Shown piece by piece: positions 37,258 through 45,856 of a stretch of DNA of 64,000 bases. The stretch lies in assembly GCF_022009635.1 (NCBI RefSeq), contig NZ_CP091716.1, forward strand, positions 387,001 to 451,000, given 5' to 3'. Under the pieces are notes generated by a model, which saw only the letters and a list, made by a program, of their open reading frames with translations, was not told the origin of the DNA and did no database searches. The number at the start of each line of letters is the position of its first letter. The first letter of the stretch is position 1. Position numbers and translations under genes: made by a program. This stretch comes from Variovorax paradoxus. GTDB taxonomy: Bacteria > Pseudomonadota > Gammaproteobacteria > Burkholderiales > Burkholderiaceae_C.

Positions 37258-37681
37258 GATCGTCTCCTGAGGTGGGGTTGACACCGCAGGAGACTGTGGT
37301 AAATCAAAAGAGCGTGAGAAGAAATGCCCTGTTTCTGGGGCTCTTCCTCAACAGAGCACGAGAATAATTCAGTAGACGATGAAAATATTTTGATATTTCT
37401 CAAATGAAACCCTTCAAAAATATTTGATCTTTCTACGCACCGAATTTTGCGTGTTCTCAGCTTCGGATGCTTGCATTTTTTGCTAAATCCGTTCCGCGTG
37501 CTGGTCGACTGCTGGACGTTGCTCCACTCCGCGGTAGTGCGCTTGTCAAACCAGCGGTTGTGGCTAGGCCGGCCAGATGAGCGAGCAAGCCGCCGCGTGC
37601 GAAGCACCGAATGGCGAACTGAGAAAAGTGAAACTATGGCGACGCCGGATGACACTGCGCGTGAATGCGGAATCTCCGATC
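37258..37681. other. AT-richer intergenic stretch
   Basis: No convincing gene is visible in these ~420 bases. The part around 37300-37450 is markedly AT-richer than anything else in the window (runs such as AAAATATTTTGATATTT), which points to DNA of foreign origin. It contains the promoter side of the recombinase fragment and the 3' side of the next gene. Confidence 0.5.
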
Positions 37682-38536
37682 TCAGAACAGCCGCAGGTCT
37701 GCACCCCGGTAGACCTCGCGCAAGCCATGCGCTTCGTAGAGTTTGAGCTCGTATGCCAGTTGCGCATCGAGAAGACAACCTTCCATTTCCTCAACCTGGA
37801 AGAAGCCCAGCACGGCGGCGTTCAGTACGCCCGTAGGCAGGTGCTCGCCTCGCCGCTTAGCTACTTCCTGGAAGGCGGTGCCAACGTGGCGGTAGATCTC
37901 CAGGATGCGGGCGTCCGCGGTCTTCGCCGTGGGTGCCATCCCGTCGCCCGCAACAGCCGCGTGGCACCGGAATCCGTCCACGATCAGTGGGCCGGCCGCC
38001 GCTTCGGCTTGCTCGAGCAGGTTGCAGGGCTCCGGCCTCGGGCCCGCCGGCAGCGCAGTACCTCCGCGGCTTTCCCATCTGGGTTCTGTCCGTGCCGCGT
38101 CGAGGCTCACTCCTCCGGCATCGACCGATGCTCCTCGCGATCGGGACTGGGCTGCTGGCGTGGGCCTGAAGCGTCGCCGGAACAGCCACGCCCTCCCAAT
38201 GATCGCAATGCCCAAAGCCCCTAGCGCGACGGCCGTGGCCGGTGAGTCCCCTGAGCCGCCGCGACACCGGCTGTTGGTGGCATCTGCGCGCTCGAGAAGC
38301 GACTTCGGCGGCAGGGCGGGCCTCGGGGCTGGGGTGGACTGGGCCGCTGCGGGAAGGGCGACCACTGTCGGAATGGCAGGGAGCGTGCACCGCATGGAGG
38401 CCGCGGCAAAGCGCACGACAAAAGCAGCCAAGCTAATGTGCGGAGCTCGACCGGCGAGTGATACAGCGCCCAATTGAATCGGCTTCTTTCCCTCCGGTTT
38501 CCGCGGCAACTGCAGATCAATCAGGCGCGGTTGCAT
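37682..38536 (-). CDS. Hypothetical protein with a membrane segment
   Basis: The 284-residue product has an N-terminal hydrophobic Ala-rich stretch (about 28-66, ending PAAAQSTPAP, signal-like), a Pro-rich spacer, and a membrane segment near 100-118 (ATAVALGALGIAIIGRAWLF). A basic stop-transfer follows (RRRFR), then a cytosolic or periplasmic C-terminal domain of ~100 residues rich in helices (ADARILEIYRHVGTAFQEVAKRR, VEEMEGCLLDAQLAYELKLYEAHG). I recognise no family. The opposite strand is also open for long stretches, so coding orientation is inferred from the amphipathic C-terminal helices. Confidence 0.5.
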   Translation of the reverse strand: MQPRLIDLQLPRKPEGKKPIQLGAVSLAGRAPHISLAAFVVRFAAASMRCTLPAIPTVVALPAAAQSTPAPRPALPPKSLLERADATNSRCRGGSGDSPATAVALGALGIAIIGRAWLFRRRFRPTPAAQSRSRGASVDAGGVSLDAARTEPRWESRGGTALPAGPRPEPCNLLEQAEAAAGPLIVDGFRCHAAVAGDGMAPTAKTADARILEIYRHVGTAFQEVAKRRGEHLPTGVLNAAVLGFFQVEEMEGCLLDAQLAYELKLYEAHGLREVYRGADLRLF

Positions 38537-38589
38537 AACTTGAATTCAGGGCGAGCCACCCTTTGTCGGTACATCGGGTCGGTGCAAAT

Positions 38590-38817
38590 TTATGGTCTCG
38601 CTAAGGGCTGATTTCTAACGAACGGCGGCGTGTTCGCGAGCACTGGGACCTCAGCCCAGCTGGACGCTGAGAAGGCGACACCTTCGCAGCGAGTGCATCT
38701 TGCATACCGCTGGCACTGTTCGGGGCTGAGTCCTGCCACTTCATCGTCATCAAGGACGCGATGAATCCAGCTGCACCAGGTGCATTTCACGTACTCAAAA
38801 TCGCCTGCGTTCTTCAT
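38590..38817 (-). CDS. Small protein with two CxxC motifs
   Basis: The 75-residue product has CTWC near residue 12 and CTRC near residue 41, spaced like a zinc ribbon, with a Glu/Asp-rich linker (DDDEVAGLSPEQCQRYA) between. No family is recognised. It stands alone in a sparse part of the island, so it may be a short accessory gene or a remnant. Confidence 0.42.
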   Translation of the reverse strand: MKNAGDFEYVKCTWCSWIHRVLDDDEVAGLSPEQCQRYARCTRCEGVAFSASSWAEVPVLANTPPFVRNQPLARP

Positions 38818-39177
38818 GCTCCGATTGTCCTGTGGCAGATACCCGTCCCCAAGGAATTCTTCCTTCGTGACCTGGGTTTGGTCTCTTGGGATCCTCCTGA
38901 TGCGCGAGGCTTCATTCTCCTTGCATCGCCCCGGGGCGATTCACCTTTTGAGTCCCCCTACTGCGCAGGAACTCTGTAAGCGGACTGTCACTTCACCTTG
39001 GGAACTGAATCGCATTCTTCTAAGGAACGTACCTTGACCTGACCGCCCCCTGGGCGGCGAGCACAGCAACTCGTCGCATACCGGCATGAGACAAACCTGT
39101 GGGCTGATAGCCGCTAGGAGCAGTCATTGGGCGGTAAGCGCTTGCCAGTGGTTGAGGCTGTAGTCGATCGCCTTGGC
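38818..39177. other. Stretch without recognisable genes
   Basis: About 360 bases with only short open frames on either strand and no similarity that I recognise. A GTAAGCGG octamer at 38978 resembles the tip of IS66-family elements but is not backed by a longer match. Confidence 0.4.
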
Positions 39178-39390
39178 CGTCGCGCTGCAGTCAGACACGT
39201 GGCCCGCGTCTTTGCCGTGACCTGGTTCATCAGCACAGCGAGGGCTGCGCAGTTACCGGAACTGATGCTGGCCAGTGGCGCCACGCTGGCCGCGATGATG
39301 GGCATTGCCGGCCTGGTCAGACCGGTCCAGGTGGTAGGACGAGTAATCGAGTTCACCTTTCTCAAGCGAACGCACCTGGCCCGGCGGTCA
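39178..39390 (+). pseudogene. MFS transporter fragment
   Basis: The short frame encodes VFAVTWFISTARAAQLPELMLASGATLAAMMGIAGLVRPVQVVGRVIEF, which has the pattern of two membrane helices and the G-P-x-Q-V-x-(A/G)-R-x-x-E-F motif found in the second half of some MFS permeases of Burkholderiales. Both ends run into unrelated sequence. Identification rests on pattern memory, so confidence is limited. Confidence 0.4.
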
Positions 39391-39677
39391 GGATTCCATG
39401 AAAAGCAAAACAAAGGCGGTCCGAGCTGCATTTAGACGTCAAGCAGACATTAAGGGTACTGCCTTCAACTTGCCTGTTCTGAATGGTCTCAATAGACTGC
39501 ATCGCGTCGGCCGAGTGCATCTCCTACCAGCACTCAAGGTTGTCTAACGACGAGGAATTTCATCAATGACCTTCTTCTCCTTCCCCGTCATAGCTTAAGG
39601 TCTTCTGAGCGTTCCATGACCTCGACGGTGTTGGAGCCTTCAGAGGGGAGAGACCAACAGATACGAGTCAGGGGTTC
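39391..39677. other. Stretch without recognisable genes
   Basis: Nothing coding is recognisable. The right part forms the leader of the next gene, with an AGGGG ribosome-binding site at about 39670. Confidence 0.4.
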
Positions 39678-40211
39678 ATGACCATGACGATGCCAGATGA
39701 GCGACTGAGAGCACTCGGCGAGATGCGGAACTTGCTGTTGGAGATCAGTGATCCTGCGTTGCATGTCCCGACATTCAGGATGTCGATCCCCATGCCATGG
39801 GCATCGCCGCGTGCCAGAAGTCTGTTGGGTTACTACCCGCTGCTTATCCAGCTGTCTGAAGCGGCCCAGCTAGAAATCTCGCAGCGGGAGTGGTTGACCG
39901 ATTGCTGGATCGACCCATCGCATCTGAATGCGGGTATGCCCGGCGAGAACGGTGATCAAGGAGCGTCACTTCCGAAAGCTCGCCTGCTGGCCTTCGCTGA
40001 TTCAGGAAACCTGCTTCGCGAAATCACTGATGCTTCTGAACTCAGCACCGCAGCCAATGCGGACGAGCTACGCCGTTGCATCAAGTTTGTCCTGCGGCAT
40101 TTCCCCGAAGAATGGCAGCTCAAGAATGCGGCACGAAGTCCACAGCCGCTGAGGAACTGGATTAGGTTCGAGACCGTGCCAGAGTGGTGGGGTGACCCAC
40201 CGAGAGGATAA
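39678..40211 (+). CDS. Hypothetical protein, possibly BPSL0761-like, with internal repeat
   Basis: The 177-residue product begins TMPDERLRALGEMRNLLLEI and ends its conserved part with DELRRCIKFVLRHFPEEWQL. Those two blocks resemble the ends of small BPSL0761-family proteins of Burkholderiales, which are usually half this length; function of that family is unknown. The middle repeats the first block in altered form (PKARLLAFADSGNLLREITD against ERLRALGEMRNLLLEISD), suggesting duplication. AGGGG precedes the ATG. The protein is soluble. Confidence 0.6.
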   Translation: MTMTMPDERLRALGEMRNLLLEISDPALHVPTFRMSIPMPWASPRARSLLGYYPLLIQLSEAAQLEISQREWLTDCWIDPSHLNAGMPGENGDQGASLPKARLLAFADSGNLLREITDASELSTAANADELRRCIKFVLRHFPEEWQLKNAARSPQPLRNWIRFETVPEWWGDPPRG

Positions 40212-40346
40212 CGTTCCAATGGATATGCAAGGTGCTCGGCCGCAGATACAAGGGCGATTTCCTCGCCTGGCCACGCAGAGAAAATGCTCCGCGAGCGAAG
40301 TGCCGCCCCACGATGTTCCCGACCACCTCTTCGGCGAACGCTTGAA

Positions 40347-41180
40347 ATGAAGTTGCTGATCTTGTCGGACCTTCACTCGGACTCACACCCGTTCGAGATC
40401 AGTTCCTCCCTCGACTATGACGTGGCGATCTTCGCCGGGGACATCCTCGAGCCCGGCCGCAGCGTGGCGAAATGGCTCCGAAATCCCGTGCGCGTCGGAC
40501 CGGACAAGCCCGCAATCCAAATCGCTGGCAATCATGAGTTCTACGACACCATCATGGGCGATGAGCTGAAACTCATGCGCGCCAACGCGAAGCAACACAA
40601 CGTCCATTTTTTGGATTGCGACGAGGTCGTGATCGACCGGGTACGCTTTCTCGGCTGCACCTTGTGGACCGACTTCAAGCTTCGCATCGACCACCAAGGC
40701 TTTCCAGGCGAGCCCGTTCGAATGCTTTCTGATCGGGGCCGAGGAATGGCGGAGGCGTTGAAGTACACGGAGGATTACCGCTCGATCCGCCACCAGCCGC
40801 CAGGCAGCATGGTCTCGGAAGTAGTCCTGCGGTTGACACCTATGGACACCCTGAGTATTCATCGACGTCATCGCAATTGGCTGCGACGTAAGCTCGTTGA
40901 GCCCTTCAACGGGCGAACAGTGGTGATCACACACCACGCGCCACACCGGAACTCGCTGGCTGCGAGATTTGCAGAGGACTGGGCATCGACCGCTTTCGTC
41001 AACGAGATGCTTCCCGAATTCTTCGAGAGGCCTGTGCTTTGGGCTCACGGGCATACGCATGACAGTTTCGACTACTCGGTCGGTGACTGTCGTGTCGTGT
41101 GCAATCCTCGGGGTTACATGAACTGGCATGGCGAACCAGAGAACAAGGTCTTCAACCCGGGGCTGGTCATAGAGGTCTGA
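40347..41180 (+). CDS. Calcineurin-like metallophosphoesterase
   Basis: The 277-residue product has the binuclear-metal phosphoesterase motifs in order: D-x-H in LILSDLHSD (residue ~8), GD in FAGDILEPG (~35), GNHE in IAGNHEFYD (~63), H in VITHHAPH (~194), and GHTH in WAHGHTHDSFDY (~231). The substrate cannot be told; members act on nucleotides, proteins or nucleic acids. The ATG at 40347 is preferred over an upstream in-frame start because MKLLILSDLH is the usual N-terminus. It may be co-transcribed with the gene ending at 40211. Confidence 0.88.
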   Translation: MKLLILSDLHSDSHPFEISSSLDYDVAIFAGDILEPGRSVAKWLRNPVRVGPDKPAIQIAGNHEFYDTIMGDELKLMRANAKQHNVHFLDCDEVVIDRVRFLGCTLWTDFKLRIDHQGFPGEPVRMLSDRGRGMAEALKYTEDYRSIRHQPPGSMVSEVVLRLTPMDTLSIHRRHRNWLRRKLVEPFNGRTVVITHHAPHRNSLAARFAEDWASTAFVNEMLPEFFERPVLWAHGHTHDSFDYSVGDCRVVCNPRGYMNWHGEPENKVFNPGLVIEV

Positions 41181-41319
41181 AGGTACCGCCGGTGGACGCG
41201 ATGCGGCCTCGGTGTACACAGGCGTAGTGGGCTGACATGCCTGCTGTGCCGAGGGCCAACCTGGAGGATTTTTTGGTTGGGGCCAAGGCGTCGAAAGTAT
41301 CAGCAGACAGGAGAAACAG

Positions 41320-41820
41320 ATGAGCGGAGCAAACTCGCAAAAGCCACACGATGTTCCTGTGCCGACGGTGATGAACTCACCCGCACCCGCGTCGCAGCTT
41401 CAAACGGCGCTGACGATCCAGGACAGGATGCAAGCCGACGCACGTCAGGCTGTCATGTCTTCGGGTCATTGGCTTGGCGTTGCCGAGGTGGCGACCTTGG
41501 CGCGCTGTACCCAGGCGGAGGCAAGCGCGCAAACGATTCAATGGGAGCGCGCGGGCCGGATTTTCGCGATCGAGACCGAACAGGGGCATCTTTTTCCCGA
41601 CTACGGCTTTGACCCCGACAACGGCTATCGACCACGAGCGAGCCTGAAGAGAGTGCTCGACGTCTTTTGTGGCTCGAAGACGGCATGGGGCATGGCTTAC
41701 TGGTTCATGTCGATCAACAGTTACCTGGGGGGCCGACGGCCTCAGGACGTACTCCTCGCGGATCCGGATCGGGTTGTCTTAGCGGCGAGAGATGAAATCC
41801 AAGGTGTCTTGCATGGTTAG
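41320..41820 (+). CDS. Orphan MbcA/ParS/Xre-type antitoxin-like protein
   Basis: The 166-residue product ends in WFMSINSYLGGRRPQDVLLADPDRVVLAARDEI, which follows the MbcA/ParS toxin-binding signature (W-x-x-x-x-N-x-x-LGG-x-x-P-x-D-x-L). The middle (WLGVAEVATLARCTQAEASAQTIQWERAGRIFAIETEQGHLFPDYGF) looks like a winged or HTH DNA-binding part. Partner toxins of this family are RES-domain proteins; none is encoded next to it. An AGGAG site precedes the ATG. Family assignment is from the C-terminal motif only. Confidence 0.6.
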   Translation: MSGANSQKPHDVPVPTVMNSPAPASQLQTALTIQDRMQADARQAVMSSGHWLGVAEVATLARCTQAEASAQTIQWERAGRIFAIETEQGHLFPDYGFDPDNGYRPRASLKRVLDVFCGSKTAWGMAYWFMSINSYLGGRRPQDVLLADPDRVVLAARDEIQGVLHG

Positions 41821-41953
41821 GCTGCGTTTCCCGGCTGGCGGAAATGCCGTCTTCGGTGCCAGACAGGCTAAAAGCGTGTCTTCCTGGCGGGAGCTTGCGT
41901 TTCGGCTGTGCGTGTTCGCCTGGCAATGTCTCTGATCCAACCGGAGAACTTGA

Positions 41954-42304
41954 ATGACGGTCATTGAAGTCGAGTTCCTGAACTTCAGGCTAGCGCCGTC
42001 GATCGACGCTCAGCCTGTGGTGACGCTCTCCATTTGGCGAGTGTTCGAGCACATGGGCCACCGTCAGCTCGTGGGAGTCTTGGACAACGGCGCGGTTCGT
42101 ATGACGTCTCCGGTCGTCGACCTCGATGGCCAAGCTCGGACGTTGACGACGACGTCGGGGCGTGTTTACTCGCTGACCGCGCCACCGATCGAGGACAATT
42201 TGCTCAGACAACTGCTCGAAGCGCGCGTGATACACAGCGGCTTGATTGGTGCGATGGATGTGAGCGACCTCATCTGGGAACCCTTCAAGACGGCCGAGCA
42301 TTGA
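41954..42304 (+). CDS. Hypothetical soluble protein
   Basis: The 116-residue product is a compact alpha/beta sequence: strands (VIEVEFLNFRLAP, VVTLSIWRVFEHMG, RQLVGVLDNGAVRMTSPVVDLD, RTLTTTSGRVYSL) followed by helices (EDNLLRQLLEARVIH). No family is recognised. GGAG lies 7 bases before the ATG. It sits between the antitoxin-like gene and another unknown gene on the same strand, with 133- and 10-base gaps, so the last two may be one operon. Confidence 0.6.
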   Translation: MTVIEVEFLNFRLAPSIDAQPVVTLSIWRVFEHMGHRQLVGVLDNGAVRMTSPVVDLDGQARTLTTTSGRVYSLTAPPIEDNLLRQLLEARVIHSGLIGAMDVSDLIWEPFKTAEH

Positions 42305-42314
42305 TCTCTTTGTG

Positions 42315-42761
42315 ATGAAGCATCCAACGCAGCCGCGCCAAGAGCGCCCGGCACCAGACGCAAGGCAGCACAGTGATGTGCCGGCTGGCGGCGCTGCGGC
42401 ACCTTCGCAGCAGGGACCGAGCAAGCGCCGCAGTGGACTACCGAGGCTGGCTCATGACGTTAGTCAACTGCCGGTGAAAGATGTGGCGGCATTCGTGGTG
42501 GAGTTGGCAAGGGCTCACGGTGTTGTCTACAGGCGGACGCAGCTTGAAGAGTTTGCTGAGGCCATCACGCGGCTGGCTGATGATGACGGGCGGCTGGATG
42601 CCACGGGCAAGCTCCTCGCTGCGTTGCGCAAGAAGGCCGTCATCAACGGACCGCAACTCGCCCGCTTGATGACCAACCACATGAATGAGCAGCGGGATGT
42701 CGCCCGCGGCTCTCGTAGATCTTCTCTCGGGCCGCCACCTGAGGGTGAGTGCGATTGCTGA
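42315..42761 (+). CDS. Hypothetical protein
   Basis: The 148-residue product has a disordered, Pro/Gln/Ser-rich N-terminal third and a helical core (VKDVAAFVVELARAHGVVYRRTQLEEFAEAITRLADDDG, LLAALRKKAVINGPQLARLMTNHMNE). No family is recognised. The start could be GTG 42312 or ATG 42315. It follows the previous gene by 10 bases. The C-terminal tail (SLGPPPEGECDC) may be natural or the result of truncation. Confidence 0.5.
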   Translation: MKHPTQPRQERPAPDARQHSDVPAGGAAAPSQQGPSKRRSGLPRLAHDVSQLPVKDVAAFVVELARAHGVVYRRTQLEEFAEAITRLADDDGRLDATGKLLAALRKKAVINGPQLARLMTNHMNEQRDVARGSRRSSLGPPPEGECDC

Positions 42762-43157
42762 ATCCTTAAGCAGTCTGGCTACGCGCTTATCGTCGAGTCC
42801 ATCATTGCATCATCGGTCAATTCGCCGGGCGCTCAAGCTCAACGCACAAAACCTCAGCCGCCAAATGGCCCAGCTGCCGAAGCGACCATTCAATCACTTC
42901 AATCTCTTTGAGAGATCGATCTGCGATCCATCCGAAAACCACCTGGTCATAGAAGCCGATCCAGCCTCGCAGACATGAGGCCGATGGATACCTTGGGCAA
43001 GCTTCGTAGCGAACTGGCGCCTGATGTCGACTCCGACTACCTTGCGCATGCAACCGTTCTCGAGCGTATCTGGCGATTGCGATACGGGCGGCCTCTACTT
43101 TGCCGGACCTAGGCAGCGCCGCCGTCGGCGGCGCTTCGGACATCCTGCTGGCCTAAC
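42762..43157. other. Gap before the IS5 element, no gene recognised
   Basis: About 400 bases with short open frames on both strands, none with recognisable features or good ribosome-binding sites. Possibly decayed sequence. Confidence 0.4.
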
Positions 43158-44393
43158 AGGGTGCTGAAATACCTCTGCAACCGGTCGACGCGTGGCAGCC
43201 TTCAACCGTTAGTAGTTGATCCCCGAAAGTTGCAACCCAAGACCCAGACGATGCGCGGAGCCGATACCTTCACCGAGAGCTTGTTCACGATGCGCCGCCT
43301 GGAGGACTTCGTACCCGCGAATCATCCGCTGCGCCCCATCCGCACGATGGTCAATGAAGCGCTGCTCAAGATGGATGATTTGTTCGCCGGCATGTACGAG
43401 GCCGACATCAAGGGCGGGCGCCCCAGCATCGCTCCAGAGAAGCTGCTGCGCGCCATGCTGCTGCAGATCTTCTTCAGTGTCCGCTCGGAGCGCCAGCTCA
43501 TGGAGCAGACCCAATACAACCTCTTGTATCGCTGGTTCATCGGCTTGGCCATGGACGATGCGGTCTGGGTTCCCAGCGTCTTCACCAAGAACCGCGAGCG
43601 ACTGATCGCGCACGACGCGATCATCGAACTGTTCAACCACATCGTCGAAACCGCTGGTTGCAAAGGCTGGCTGTCGGGGGAGCACTTTAGCGTCGATGGC
43701 ACCCTCATCCAGGCGTGGGCCAGCCACAGGAGCTTCGTGCGCAAGGACGGCGGCGACGATGGCGATGCGGGCAACAACTCGACCAGTAGCACCAGCTTCA
43801 AAGGTCAGACCCGCAGCAACGACACCCACGCCTCGCGCACTGATGGCGATGCGCGGCTGTACCGCAAAGGCAAGACCGCGAGCGAGCTGCGCTACATGGG
43901 CCATACGCTCTCGGACAACCGCCACGGCCTGATTGCCAACGCAATGGTCACACAGGCTGACGGCTTTGCCGAACGCGAAGCGGCCAAGGTCATGATCAGG
44001 GATGCCCGCCAGGCCACCGCCAGTCCGGATGCCGAGGTCACGCTCGGTGCGGACAAGGGCTACGACGCACAGGAGTTCGTCCAGGCATGCCAGAACATGG
44101 GCGTGATACCTCACGTGGCCCAGAACACTTCCGGGCGGCGCTCAGCCGTGCCCGATGCCATCGCTGCGAGCGAGGGATATGCGCTGTCGCAGCGCAAGCG
44201 CAAGCTCATCGAGCAGGGCTTTGGCTGGGCCAAGACGGTGGGCGGAATTCGTCAGGTGATGGTGCGTGGACTCAAGCGCGTGGACCACCTGTTCGTGCTG
44301 ACGATGACGGCGTACAACTTGACGCGCATGCGTTCGTTGGGACAACTCCGTTCGCAGGCGCTCTGAGGCAATCAGAGGCTCGCAGAACACCCT
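43158..44393 (+). mobile_element. IS5-family insertion sequence
   Basis: About 1.24 kb with one intact transposase gene. The ends are imperfect inverted repeats: AGGGTGCTGAAATACCTCTG at 43158-43177 against AGGGTG-T-T...CCTCTG read leftward from 44393. Six terminal bases (AGGGTG) are identical. No clear target duplication is visible, so the exact ends remain provisional. It is the only element in the island that looks intact. Confidence 0.72.
43251..44366 (+). CDS. IS5-family transposase
   Basis: The 371-residue DDE transposase has the N-terminal DUF772-type block (ESLFTMRRLEDFVPANHPLRPIRTMV, GRPSIAPEKLLRAMLLQIFFSVRSERQLMEQ), and the catalytic Asp in HFSVDGTLIQAW. The second Asp region is TLGADKGYDAQEFV, and the YREK-like C-terminal block is RKLIEQGFGWAKTVGG. 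ATG 43251 starts the conserved sequence; the longer frame runs into the left inverted repeat. It appears intact and may be active. Confidence 0.92.
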   Translation: MRGADTFTESLFTMRRLEDFVPANHPLRPIRTMVNEALLKMDDLFAGMYEADIKGGRPSIAPEKLLRAMLLQIFFSVRSERQLMEQTQYNLLYRWFIGLAMDDAVWVPSVFTKNRERLIAHDAIIELFNHIVETAGCKGWLSGEHFSVDGTLIQAWASHRSFVRKDGGDDGDAGNNSTSSTSFKGQTRSNDTHASRTDGDARLYRKGKTASELRYMGHTLSDNRHGLIANAMVTQADGFAEREAAKVMIRDARQATASPDAEVTLGADKGYDAQEFVQACQNMGVIPHVAQNTSGRRSAVPDAIAASEGYALSQRKRKLIEQGFGWAKTVGGIRQVMVRGLKRVDHLFVLTMTAYNLTRMRSLGQLRSQAL

Positions 44394-44665
44394 CAGATCA
44401 GCGAAAACGACTCCCGAAACCGCAACTGACTGCACTATGTGAAAAGCAAGTCTTCGCCGAAGAAGATGGCTCGCTTTGGAGGGGAGTATTTCCGCATCCT
44501 GCTAAGCGGGCAGGGCGCTGCGGGTAGTGTTTGCGGGAGGCTGAGGGTCCACGTTGGGTGGCTTGCGCCGCAGACGGTCAATCCACAATAGTGATGATCC
44601 GACGGCCGCAGCCTGTGCTTAGAATCGTCGCCAACACGGCCATGGCTTGGCCCCGCGGAGCGATC

Positions 44666-45856
44666 ATGACAGTTAGTGCGACCATCCAGGTCATGACCCT
44701 GTCAGGCCTGAAAAGCGAGGACAGAGCGGTCGTGCCGACACAGGCGCTGGCGCGATACTTCGGCGCGTTGGGTGTCGCGCTGAGCTTCCTGCCTAGCCAG
44801 GTGCTCGATGAAGACCCCTCACACGACAGCGCGGCGATGGCGGCGTTCTGCGCCAAGCATGCCCCACCCCAAGGCAGCACCAATGCTCCCGCTATTCTCC
44901 TGGTGGCCAGCATGCCGCCCGAAGGCGATGGCATCAACGGCCAACTCATGGACCCAACCCGCCGCGGCGCCTGCGTGGTCTACGCGGACTCTTGGGTCTT
45001 CAAGTCCTTCGGCCCCGAAGAGCGCTTCGAGGTCTACGTCCACGAGCTCGGCCATTTGCTCAACCTGCTCCATCCTGAGCCGGGCGAAGATCCCAAGCAG
45101 GCCATGTCGCAGTTCGGGGAGCGCAACAGAGTCACGAACCGCGCGCAGCTGTGGAGTAACGTCGTCGCCAACGCCGGCCCGAGCTACCGCAGCAAGCTCC
45201 GCGCCTTCTTCGGCACCGGTACTGGGGCGCCCATTGGACTGCCGATGTCGCGGGCCTGCTGCGACCTGCTGGAGGGCCGGGACGCCTCCGAGGTGGCCCC
45301 GTGGGGTGATCCCTTCGACGACGACAGCCGAGGCGTGAGCGACGACGTTGCCTTCGATCGGCTGGGCTGCACGCTGAAGCTCGAGACCGACCGGCTGCAG
45401 GTGGCACAGCCGCTGGACTTCACCGTCAGCCTGCGGCTACGCCGCGGCGAAAAGGCCGGCGACATCCCGGCTGCGCTGGACTTGCGCAGCGGCAACGTGC
45501 GAATCGAACTCGCGGGTCCAGACGGTGAGATGCGTCGCTTGCTGCCCGACGCTTATGCCTGCGGTTCCCTGCGCCGGCGCCTGCGTCCCGGGCAGGTGGC
45601 GCGACGGCATTATTCGGTGCTGGGCGACAGGATCGGCCTAGCTTTGCCGCGGCCCGGCGAGTATCGCCTGCGGGCCGTACTGCCGGCCTTGGAGGCACAA
45701 AGCGCTTGGGCCACCATCTCCGTCCAACCCGCATCGACACGGCTGGCGGAGCTGGTGATGCCGGAGCTTTTGCGCGGTGGTCCGCGCGGCCAGGACGAAC
45801 AGCATCGGCGCGTCATTGGCGAGATACTGGCCGACTCCGGCCTGCCGGCCAGCAGC
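44666..45856 (+). pseudogene. Metzincin-like zinc metalloprotease, 3' cut by IS66 DNA
   Basis: The ~397 remaining codons contain HELGHLLNLLH near residue 126, the zinc signature HExxHxx(G/N)xxH of metzincin-type peptidases, within a catalytic region with VYADSWVF and EERFEVYVHELGH. Residues ~220-390 form a beta-rich region (CTLKLETDRLQVAQPLDFTVSLRLRRG, GEYRLRAVLPALEAQSAWATISVQP). No signal peptide is evident from ATG 44666 (GGAG upstream). After SSRA the frame runs into IS66 tnpB sequence, so the natural C-terminus is unknown. It is either a broken gene or an IS66 passenger. Confidence 0.58.

Noticed and set aside
37577..38224. Plus-strand frame of 215 codons opposite the hypothetical membrane protein
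   Set aside because: The minus-strand frame has better protein-like features (membrane helix with basic flank, amphipathic helices); this one looks like its shadow.
38978..38985. GTAAGCGG as a possible IS66 left end
   Set aside because: Only eight bases match and no IS66 genes or longer inverted repeat follow; chance is likely.
39114..39431. Minus-strand frame opposite the MFS fragment
   Set aside because: Arg/Ser/Thr-rich without structure; the plus strand shows transporter-like helices.
42817..43143. 108-codon minus-strand frame before the IS5 element
   Set aside because: No family, no good ribosome-binding site and an odd composition; not enough to call a gene.
32270..43157. CRISPR arrays or tRNA attachment sites in the island
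   Set aside because: I looked for regularly spaced identical repeats and tRNA-like cloverleaf sequence and found none.
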